From the NCBI RefSeq assembly GCF_013870525.1, contig NZ_JACBXD010000001.1, forward strand, positions 168,057-232,056: a stretch of DNA of 64,000 bases. Direction: 5' to 3'. This document shows, one piece after another, positions 1-6,783 of this stretch. Positions within the stretch are counted from its first letter, which is position 1. Each line of letters begins with the position of its first letter. Position numbers and translations under genes: made by a program. The DNA is from Amycolatopsis pittospori. Lineage in GTDB: Bacteria; Actinomycetota; Actinomycetes; Mycobacteriales; Pseudonocardiaceae. Below the pieces are notes generated by a model. That model worked only from the letters and a program-made list of their open reading frames with translations. It did not search any database and was not told the origin of the DNA.

Positions 1-941
1 GCACGACCGACGTCCGGTCCTATTCGGTGAAGGTGACCGACCAGCCGGGCGACAATCTCGATCACGTGCACGCGAGGCTGGTCGCGGACCACGTCGGCGC
101 CCGGTACGAAGAGATCCTGCACACCACCGTCGATCTCCTCGCGCCTTCGGTGAAATCCGCCGTGCTGGCCGCATACGACCTGCCCATCGCCAAGGGCGAC
201 GAACACGCGTCGCTGCACGAGCTGTTCAGGCTGGTCCGGGAACGTTCGACGGTGGCACTGTCCGGTGAATGCGGCGACGAGGTCTTCGGCGGTTACCGCT
301 GGTACCGGAATCTCGACGCCGTATGGTCGGGCACGTTCCCCTGGGTCCATTCAGGACGGAGCCGCCACGAGGGGCTCGACCTGCTCTTCGCACCGGACCT
401 GATGACGAAGCTCGCCCTGCGGGACCACGAGCGCGACAGCCACGATTCCGCCGTCTCACATCTGTCCGCTGTGGCCGGTGAGGATCCGCTGGAAACCCGG
501 ATGCGTGAGGTGACCTATCTCGGCCTGACGCGGCACGCGCAGGTGCTCTTCGACCGGAAGGACCGGATGAGCATGGCGTCCGGCCTGGAGGTGCGGGTGC
601 CGTTCACCGATCACCGCCTGGTCGAGTACACCTTCAACGTTCCGTGGTCGATGAAGAACTTCGACGGCCGGGAGAAGAGCCTGCTGCGCGCGGCGGGCAA
701 GGATCTGCTCCCCGCCGAGGTACTGAGCCGCGCCAAGACGCCCTATCCGTCCATTGAGGACGATTCCTACGACCGTATCCTGCGCGACAGGCTGCGGAAG
801 CTGATCCTGGCGAAGGACGAGCCGCTTTCGCCGTTGCTGAACGACGAGTTCCCCGAAGGGCGGCTCACCCGGCCGGCGCTGGAGACCACGTTGCAGCTCA
901 ACGACTGGCTCAAGGACCACCGCGTCCGGCTCGTGCTCTGA
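1..941 (+). CDS. Asparagine synthetase-like protein, C-terminal part (5' truncated by window edge)
   Basis: The frame is open to the left edge, so the gene starts outside the window and only about 313 C-terminal residues are seen. The visible part is the synthetase (AsnB-type) domain: an SGECGDEVFGGYRW motif corresponds to the SGEGADELFGGY region of asparagine synthases, followed by the KDRMSMASGLEVRVPF block that completes the active site. Such proteins activate a carboxylate with ATP for amide formation from glutamine or another amine. The missing N-terminus would show whether a class II glutaminase domain is present. The stop lies 18 nt from the stop of the convergent UDP-sugar dehydrogenase. 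It could make asparagine, amidate a natural product or act in cell-surface synthesis; the sequence does not decide. Confidence 0.85.
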   Translation, partial: TTDVRSYSVKVTDQPGDNLDHVHARLVADHVGARYEEILHTTVDLLAPSVKSAVLAAYDLPIAKGDEHASLHELFRLVRERSTVALSGECGDEVFGGYRWYRNLDAVWSGTFPWVHSGRSRHEGLDLLFAPDLMTKLALRDHERDSHDSAVSHLSAVAGEDPLETRMREVTYLGLTRHAQVLFDRKDRMSMASGLEVRVPFTDHRLVEYTFNVPWSMKNFDGREKSLLRAAGKDLLPAEVLSRAKTPYPSIEDDSYDRILRDRLRKLILAKDEPLSPLLNDEFPEGRLTRPALETTLQLNDWLKDHRVRLVL

Positions 942-959
942 GCCGGACGCGGCGAACCC

Positions 960-2219
960 TTACAGAGCCACGACGTGCGCCTCGTGCGGAACGGCTCCCC
1001 GCGTGTCCAGCAGCAGCCGGGCGCGGGCGGCGAGTTCGTCGACGTCGTAGGCGGAATGCTTCTGCAGCAAGATCGTCAGGTCGGCCGACGCGAGTTCCGC
1101 CGCCAGATCCGTCACTCTCGGGATCGGATCGCCGTGCACACGCCAGCCCGCGACGTGCGGGTCGTGGTAGACGACGTCGGCCCCCAGCGAACGCAACCGG
1201 GCCGCGACCGGCTGGGCGGGCGACTCGCGCTGGTCGGCGATGTCGGGTTTGTAGGTCACGCCGAGCAGGAGCACCCGCGAACCGCGCAACGCCATCCCGG
1301 ATCCGTTCAGCATGTCCTGCGCCCGCTCGACGACGTAACGCGGCATACGCGTGTTGATCTCCTGTGCCAGTTCGACGAACCGGAACGGGTAGCCGAGCGT
1401 GCGCACCTTGTAGGACAGGTAGTTCGGGTCGATCGGGATGCAGTGCCCGCCGACGCCGGGACCGGGCTTGAACGACTGGAAGCCGAACGGTTTCGTGGCC
1501 GCGCAGGAGATGACGTCCCACAGATCGATGCCGAGTTCGTGGCAGAACACCGCCATCTCGTTGACCAGCGCGATGTTCACGTGCCGATAGGTGTTCTCCA
1601 GCAGCTTCGCCATCTCGGCCTCGCGTGTTCCCTTCGCGGGCACGACGTCGTCGACGAACCGGCCGTAGAACCTCGCCACCGCCTCCGCGCACGCCGGCGT
1701 CATCCCGCCGACGACCTTCGGCGTGTTGCGGATGCCGTAGACCGCGTTGCCGGGGTCGACACGCTCAGGTGAGAACGCCAGGCAGAAGTCTTCACCCGCG
1801 CGGAGCCCCGACCACTCCAGGATCGGCGAGACGACCTCTTCGGTGGTCCCGGGATAGGTGGTCGATTCCAGCACCACCAGCGTTCCCGGCTTCAGCTGAC
1901 GGCTGACCGCCTCGGCCGCGGCCTTGACGGCGCCGAGATCCGGACCGCCATCGGAGGCGAGTGGGGTCGGCACGCAGATCACGATGACGTCGGCCGAGGC
2001 CAGCACGCCTTCGTCGGTGGTGGCGGTGAACCCCGCTTCGGTCATCGTCGCCACATCGGCGTCCGGGATGTCGTCCACATGCGACAGTCCGGAGTTGAGC
2101 GCGGCGACGACGCGCTCGTCCTGGTCCAGCCCGGCCACGGTGAGCCCGGCCCGGACGGCTTCCCTGGCCAACGGCAGCCCTACATACCCCAGACCGATGA
2201 CCGCGAGATCCTTCTGCAC
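960..2219 (-). CDS. UDP-sugar 6-dehydrogenase (UDP-glucose / UDP-GlcNAc dehydrogenase family)
   Basis: A 419-residue NAD-dependent nucleotide-sugar dehydrogenase that oxidises a UDP-hexose or UDP-HexNAc twice to the uronic acid. Visible features are the N-terminal Rossmann motif GLGYVG (residues 9-14), the ESTTYPGTT block near 118, the catalytic cysteine Cys260 in GPGVGGHCIPIDP, and the C-terminal domain with GVTYKPDIADQRESP. The HCIPIDP version and the overall layout look more like the WbpA/UDP-GlcNAc group than plain Ugd, but the substrate is uncertain. Start is GTG with AGGAGGT 5 nt upstream. It is the last gene of the minus-strand operon, 9 nt after the MFS stop, so it probably feeds the two upstream glycosyltransferases. 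Confidence 0.9.
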   Translation of the reverse strand: MQKDLAVIGLGYVGLPLAREAVRAGLTVAGLDQDERVVAALNSGLSHVDDIPDADVATMTEAGFTATTDEGVLASADVIVICVPTPLASDGGPDLGAVKAAAEAVSRQLKPGTLVVLESTTYPGTTEEVVSPILEWSGLRAGEDFCLAFSPERVDPGNAVYGIRNTPKVVGGMTPACAEAVARFYGRFVDDVVPAKGTREAEMAKLLENTYRHVNIALVNEMAVFCHELGIDLWDVISCAATKPFGFQSFKPGPGVGGHCIPIDPNYLSYKVRTLGYPFRFVELAQEINTRMPRYVVERAQDMLNGSGMALRGSRVLLLGVTYKPDIADQRESPAQPVAARLRSLGADVVYHDPHVAGWRVHGDPIPRVTDLAAELASADLTILLQKHSAYDVDELAARARLLLDTRGAVPHEAHVVAL

Positions 2220-2228
2220 GAGTACCTC

Positions 2229-3608
2229 CTATATGCGGGTCCTCAGCGCCAAAAGGCACGCCGGGAGCGCGACGAGTGTTACGAAGGCGAAAACCACCCC
2301 GTAGACGAGAGCGCCGGGATAACCGACTGCGGTTCCGACGTTGAAGAGCGCGCCCGCCGCGCCGATCATCACGACGCTGCCGAGCCCTTGGGAGACCTGC
2401 ATGGCCGCCGAATAGCGGCCCTGGTCCTCGGGCGGGCAATGGTCGAAGGCGAGCACCGTGAGGCTCGGCAAGACCAGCCCCATACCGAAACCGGCGACGA
2501 TCAGCGCGGCGCTCGCGGTCATCGGCGGCGCGATGCCGAGTACGCCGAACACCGCGATCACGCTGGAGCCGGCGATCACGACCGAACCGAGCAGCACCAG
2601 TTTGTGCCGCGGCACCTCGGACCACGGATGGCCCTGGAGCCACGCCGCGCCCGCCCACAACAGGGTGGCGCCGGTGAAGGAGATACCGGCCGCGGTGACC
2701 GAGATCTGCCGCTGGTTGATGAGCATCAGCGGGATGTAGGACTCGAGCGCGAAGTAGATGCCCGAAGCCAGACCCCGCAACAGGATGGCCGCGGGAATGC
2801 CCCGGGCCGCGCGCAGCGTCCCTTCCGGCAGCAGCCGGGGCACACTGATCATCAGCGCGATCACCCCGACCGCGGCGAAGGCGAGGTGCAGGAAGTCCAG
2901 GCCCGAAGCGCCGAAGTGCAGGATCCCCGCCGCCACCGCGACGATGGCGGCGGCCCGCACGAGCCCGGGCGGCGTCGAGCGCTCCTCGTCCGCGACCGGG
3001 CTGAGCCGCCGCAGGAACCCGAGCGGGATCAGCGACGCGACCGACACCAGGATCGCGAGCCCGAAGAACACCCACCGCCACGACAGCAGTTCCGTGACGG
3101 TTCCGGCGATCGCCGGGCCGATCATCGACGGCACGATCCAGCAGGTGCTCATCAGCGAGAGCGCCTTCGGCCGCAGCTTCGACGGATACGACTGCGCGAT
3201 GGTGACGTTGAGGCCGACCACCACGACGCTGCTCGCGAAACCCTGCACACAGCGTCCGGCGATCAGTTGCCACACCGTCGTCGCGGTCCCCGCCAGCAGC
3301 AGGCCGGCCAGGAACAGGCCCAGCCCGAGCATCAGCAGCAACCGTGGTCCCCGTTTGTCGGCGATCTCGCCCGCGAGCACGCTGCCGAACAGGCTCATCG
3401 TGACGAACCCGCCCAGCGCCAAGGCGTACACGGTGAGGCCGTCGAGCTGGCCGACGGCCACCGGGAGGGTGGTGACCAGGGCCAGCGCGGCGAAACCTTC
3501 GAGGAACATGACGCAGGCGAAGCCGATCGTGCTCGCCCGGTACTCCTTGGAGAAGATGCTCGCCTTCGCCGGAGTGACGTCCTCTTCCGTCAGCGGCGCG
3601 GCGGTCAT
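2229..3608 (-). CDS. MFS exporter of the YcaO/TfuA operon
   Basis: A 459-residue multi-pass membrane protein of the major facilitator superfamily. After a short hydrophilic N-terminus it shows regularly spaced hydrophobic helices and the loop 2-3 signature ADKRGPRLLL typical of proton-coupled drug/solute antiporters. The ATG at 3608 overlaps the stop of the 48-residue peptide gene (ATGA), indicating translational coupling. Its place directly behind the candidate precursor suggests export of the mature product or self-protection. Longer in-frame extensions upstream were rejected because they run through the small gene and do not resemble MFS sequence. Confidence 0.88.
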   Translation of the reverse strand: MTAAPLTEEDVTPAKASIFSKEYRASTIGFACVMFLEGFAALALVTTLPVAVGQLDGLTVYALALGGFVTMSLFGSVLAGEIADKRGPRLLLMLGLGLFLAGLLLAGTATTVWQLIAGRCVQGFASSVVVVGLNVTIAQSYPSKLRPKALSLMSTCWIVPSMIGPAIAGTVTELLSWRWVFFGLAILVSVASLIPLGFLRRLSPVADEERSTPPGLVRAAAIVAVAAGILHFGASGLDFLHLAFAAVGVIALMISVPRLLPEGTLRAARGIPAAILLRGLASGIYFALESYIPLMLINQRQISVTAAGISFTGATLLWAGAAWLQGHPWSEVPRHKLVLLGSVVIAGSSVIAVFGVLGIAPPMTASAALIVAGFGMGLVLPSLTVLAFDHCPPEDQGRYSAAMQVSQGLGSVVMIGAAGALFNVGTAVGYPGALVYGVVFAFVTLVALPACLLALRTRI

Positions 3609-3751
3609 TCGATCGAGGTCATGATCGTCATGGTCAGGGACTCCAGCGTGCCTTGGACGCCCTCGGCCGAGTTCCGCACGGCTTCCAGGAAACGTTCCAG
3701 CTGTTCGGGGCTGAATCCCGCCAGCGGGGCCAGCGACGGATCGATGTTCAC
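3605..3751 (-). CDS. 48-residue candidate RiPP precursor peptide between tfuA and the exporter gene
   Basis: A small gene starting with GTG at 3751 (MNIDPSLAPLAG...) and ending TGA at 3605. The GTG overlaps the tfuA stop (GTGA) and the stop overlaps the exporter ATG (ATGA); a GAGGTG ribosome-binding site lies about 5 nt upstream of the start. Residues 14-37 are acidic, predicted helical and leader-like (SPEQLERFLEAV). The last 10-14 residues are rich in Thr, Met, Ile and Ser (SLTMTIMTSIE) and would be the core. There is no Cys, which fits backbone thioamidation rather than azoline formation. The coupling shows it is very likely translated; the precursor role is inferred from its YcaO/TfuA neighbours. 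It could instead be a small accessory or leader-binding protein. Confidence 0.75.
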   Translation of the reverse strand: MNIDPSLAPLAGFSPEQLERFLEAVRNSAEGVQGTLESLTMTIMTSIE

Positions 3752-4443
3752 AGCGCACCTCGGGCTTCGACGGACTTGATCTGCGGTTTGGCGGCCGGGA
3801 CGAGGAACTCCCTCATCCGCGCGAGGAGCGCCACGGCGTCCTCGCGTTTCGTGTCGGGGGCCCCGCCGGCGAAGAAGGCGGAGATCCTGGCGTGCTCGTC
3901 CTCCGGGATCTCCCGGCGCAGCAACATCAGCACGGTCCGGTTGACGCGCTGCGGGAAGTAGAGTTCCTTGGCGATTTCGAGGAACCGCTCCCCCGTCTTC
4001 GGGGCGAACGCGCCTTCCTCGATCCCGGCGGCGATGGCGAACCGCATGTTGACCATCGGTTCGGACAGCGCCGAAAGGTTCTCTTCGTCGTAGGTGACGG
4101 CGACCTCGTCGTCGGCGTCGATCCGCCCGGAGAAGTACTCCTCGTAGATCTTGCCGACGCCGATCATGCCGAACGGCGAGCATTCCGCCGCGCGCAAGGC
4201 GCCCATACTCGACGAACCGAACAGCGTGACGCCGCGGTCCATCGCTTCGAGCACCTCCTTCGGCGAGATGCACAGGCTCTGCAGGAAACGGCCGTCCACG
4301 ATGCCGATGGCCTCCGGCGGAACCGGGCGGGCCAGCAGTTCGGCGAGGTCGCCCCGTTTGACCGGAGGCAGGAACTCGACGTCGAGTTCGGCCGAAGCCG
4401 ACTCCAGGTCGATGCTCGGGCCGATGAAAACGACTGCGCGCAT
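3748..4443 (-). CDS. TfuA-like protein, partner of YcaO
   Basis: A 231-residue TfuA-family protein. The diagnostic block GSSSMGALRAAE is at residues 76-87, preceded by a VDGRFLQ segment near 50 that is also typical. In thioviridamide-type pathways TfuA works with YcaO to install backbone thioamides, probably by supplying sulfur; in archaea the pair modifies methyl-CoM reductase. Here it follows the ycaO gene by 10 nt and its TGA overlaps the GTG of the 48-residue peptide. ATG at 4443 starts the family-conserved segment. Confidence 0.9.
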   Translation of the reverse strand: MRAVVFIGPSIDLESASAELDVEFLPPVKRGDLAELLARPVPPEAIGIVDGRFLQSLCISPKEVLEAMDRGVTLFGSSSMGALRAAECSPFGMIGVGKIYEEYFSGRIDADDEVAVTYDEENLSALSEPMVNMRFAIAAGIEEGAFAPKTGERFLEIAKELYFPQRVNRTVLMLLRREIPEDEHARISAFFAGGAPDTKREDAVALLARMREFLVPAAKPQIKSVEARGAL

Positions 4444-4453
4444 GACGGATCTC

Positions 4454-5806
4454 CTAGGCAGGCTTGGAAAGTTCGGCGGCGCGCTTGCGGGCCGACAGTT
4501 CGACCAGCGCGTTGTTCCAGACCGTCGCCCCGCGCGGGCCGATCTTGCAGTGGTCGACGGCCCACGATTCGAGCCGCGGCACGATCACGCGCACGACGCT
4601 GACCGGGATCCCCGGCGGCGAGAGGTCGACGGCGAGGGCGCGTTCGATCCCGGCGGCGCGGATCCGGTCCAGGATGAGCTGGATGTCGGTCATCACGTCG
4701 TCGGTGGTCCACGACGGGATCTCGTCGAAGGCGACCTGTTTGCGCATCGGCTGCCAGGCCCACGCGCCCTTGTCGATCGTCGCCGACCGCTGGACGTGGT
4801 TCTGGTACTTGGACACGTTCTCGGTCGGGAGCCGGATGTCCTCGCGCATCGCCTGGATGTCGACGGCGCGGCCCTGCGCGCATTCGGTGATGGCGCGGAT
4901 CAGCGCGACGTTGGCGTCGGGATGCGTGCCGAAGCCACCGTGTCCCTGCGACGTCGTCGGGCCGAGGTCCTCCGAAGTGGCGGCAAGGAAGCTCGGGATC
5001 TCCAGATCCGAGGTGATGTGCACGATCCGCATCTTGAGGCCGGCGTCGTGGAACTTGTCCACGAGGGACTTCGCCAGCGGCGGCAGTGTTTCGAGGTCCA
5101 CGTGCGGGTGCAGCTCACGCAGGTACGACGTGACGTGCTCCGGCTGCGGATCGACGAAGATGCCCTTCTCCAGCACCTGCGCGAGCTGGCTGCTCACGAG
5201 TTCGGCGTTGGTCATCGAATCGCGTTCGATGAGCTCGGTGAGCGCGTGGCAGATCGCCTCTTCGACGCTGTTGCCGGACGCCAGGCCGTTGGTGGAGAGC
5301 ACCTTGTAGCAAGGAGGTTCGTGGAACTTCAGCCCGTAGACGGCGGACGCCTGCGGGATGAGGATCGTCTCGTCGTTCATCAGGTCGTACGCCTCGACCC
5401 AGGAGATCGGGAGGTCGTCGCGGTAGTGCCCGGAAAGCTCCGCGTTGTTCTCGCGCGGGTCCAGCACCGTGCGGCCTTCGGCGACCAGTTCGTCGTAGGA
5501 CGCGATGACCTGCGGCCGGACCGGAAGCGCGGCGGAGAAACGCTCGATAGCCTCCATCGCCGCGGACGTCTTCGCGTCGATGTTCCGCAGGCCTTTGCCG
5601 TTGTAGACCGAGATGATGTCGTTGGAGCGTGGCGCGATGGCGTTGTACACCGGGATGCCGACCCGGTCCAGCCAGGTGATCTCCGCGACCCGGGTGACCC
5701 CGGCGCGCCGCAGATGCGGCTCGATCCGCGCGTAGGTCTGCTCGGCGGTGAACTCCCGGTGCACCCCGCCGCCGCCGACCTTCGGAACGCTCTTCCTGAG
5801 TTTCAT
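4454..5806 (-). CDS. YcaO-domain protein, TfuA-associated thioamidation type
   Basis: A 450-residue YcaO enzyme, expected to activate a peptide amide with ATP. The ATP/Mg-binding acidic motifs are visible: AMEAIER (83-89), EEAICHALTELIERD (182-196) and the GGFGTHPDANVALIRA...ECAQGR block (290-313). The C-terminus has the family segment PPGIPVSVVRVIVP but lacks the PxPxP end of azoline-forming cyclodehydratases, and there is no fused E1-like or ocin-ThiF domain. This agrees with the TfuA-dependent thioamide class. The ATG at 5806 overlaps the stop of the upstream glycosyltransferase (ATGA); a longer in-frame extension upstream is not YcaO-like. Confidence 0.93.
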   Translation of the reverse strand: MKLRKSVPKVGGGGVHREFTAEQTYARIEPHLRRAGVTRVAEITWLDRVGIPVYNAIAPRSNDIISVYNGKGLRNIDAKTSAAMEAIERFSAALPVRPQVIASYDELVAEGRTVLDPRENNAELSGHYRDDLPISWVEAYDLMNDETILIPQASAVYGLKFHEPPCYKVLSTNGLASGNSVEEAICHALTELIERDSMTNAELVSSQLAQVLEKGIFVDPQPEHVTSYLRELHPHVDLETLPPLAKSLVDKFHDAGLKMRIVHITSDLEIPSFLAATSEDLGPTTSQGHGGFGTHPDANVALIRAITECAQGRAVDIQAMREDIRLPTENVSKYQNHVQRSATIDKGAWAWQPMRKQVAFDEIPSWTTDDVMTDIQLILDRIRAAGIERALAVDLSPPGIPVSVVRVIVPRLESWAVDHCKIGPRGATVWNNALVELSARKRAAELSKPA

Positions 5807-6783
5807 CGCACTCCCTCGTATCGGGCCGTCACGGGGACCGCTTCGGCGAGCAGTCGTTCCCAGGCCTCGGTTTCGCGCCCCGGATCCACCGAGGCACGGC
5901 GGGCGGCGCACTGCCGCCGCAACTGCGTGTAAAGCCCGCCGCGGTCGTGTTCGGCGGCGTGGAGCACGGCGGCCAGCGCGGCCGCGTCGCCGACGGGGAA
6001 ATAGCCCGCGTAGTCCTCGCCGAGAAGCCCGACCGAACCCGGGATGTGGGTGGACACGATCGGCACCCCGGCGGCGAGTGCTTCGGTGACCACGTTCGCG
6101 CCGCCTTCGTGCCGCGACGTCAGTACCAGCAGACGGCTGCGGGCGAGTACGGCGAGCGCCTCGGGCCGCGGCAACGGACCGAGCCACGAATAACGCGGGC
6201 CGCCTGCCGATTCGGCACGCAGCCGGTCGCCGATGTCGTCCTCGCGTACCCCGCCGACGTGGGAGACGGCGATCCGGGACGACGACGGCAGCAGGCGCAC
6301 CGCCTCACTCAGCAACAGCGGATCCTTGACCGGCCTGGCATGCGCGAGGAACGCGATCTCGAAGCGGTCTTCGGCCGGTGCCTCGCCCGAGATCGGCGGC
6401 ATGGACTGGGTGATCACCCTGGTGCGGTTTCGCAGTTCCAACGGAACCTGGAAAAGTCCTTGCGGTTGCAGGACGACGATCCGCACCGCGCCGGCGAGCA
6501 GCGTCAGGTCGACACCGCCGGAGATCAGATCCGGATAGAGATCCGTACCGGTCAGCGCGATCACGATCGGCGCGTCCGGGCAGGCGGCGCCGAACGCCCG
6601 GATCGCCGCCTCGCTCTTGCGCGCGTGCAACGCGACGAGCAGGTCGTACCGCCCGCCGTCGTAGTCCTGGACCACCCGGACCTCGTGGCCGAGGTCACGG
6701 AGCAGATTCGCCCAGCGGCGCGCGGTGACCCCGTTGCCGTAGTCGCTGGCTTCGGGGACGGGGCCCGCGACGAGAATCCTCAT
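5803..6783 (-). CDS. GT-B glycosyltransferase resembling TIGR04348 / SenB (selenosugar synthase family)
   Basis: A 326-residue GT-B fold glycosyltransferase. The start NGVTARRWANLLRDLGHEV, the segments LLVALHARKS and ALTGTDLY, and the C-terminal EGGANVVTEAL...IPGSVGLLGEDYAGYFPVGD closely match, from memory, the TIGR04348 family that includes SenB. SenB couples a UDP-sugar with selenophosphate in selenoneine biosynthesis. No selD or egtB-like gene is visible nearby. Here it overlaps ycaO on one side and the fusion gene on the other by ATGA. An S- or Se-glycosylation role is therefore an inference; an ordinary sugar transferase to a peptide is the alternative. Confidence 0.7.
   Translation of the reverse strand: MRILVAGPVPEASDYGNGVTARRWANLLRDLGHEVRVVQDYDGGRYDLLVALHARKSEAAIRAFGAACPDAPIVIALTGTDLYPDLISGGVDLTLLAGAVRIVVLQPQGLFQVPLELRNRTRVITQSMPPISGEAPAEDRFEIAFLAHARPVKDPLLLSEAVRLLPSSSRIAVSHVGGVREDDIGDRLRAESAGGPRYSWLGPLPRPEALAVLARSRLLVLTSRHEGGANVVTEALAAGVPIVSTHIPGSVGLLGEDYAGYFPVGDAAALAAVLHAAEHDRGGLYTQLRRQCAARRASVDPGRETEAWERLLAEAVPVTARYEGVR

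Noticed and set aside
1..941. Lasso-peptide macrolactam synthetase
   Set aside because: No B1/B2 protease or RRE gene and no lasso precursor is visible nearby; the motif only shows the general AsnB fold.
2079..5932. Long plus-strand open frames (2079-3779, 4151-5932) opposite the MFS, TfuA and YcaO genes
   Set aside because: Low-complexity Arg/Asp/Gln-rich translations without motifs; the minus-strand genes are overlapping and well recognised.
5807..6187. In-frame N-terminal extension of the YcaO protein
   Set aside because: The extension translates to Arg-rich non-conserved sequence inside the upstream glycosyltransferase gene, and ATG 5806 gives the family-typical start.
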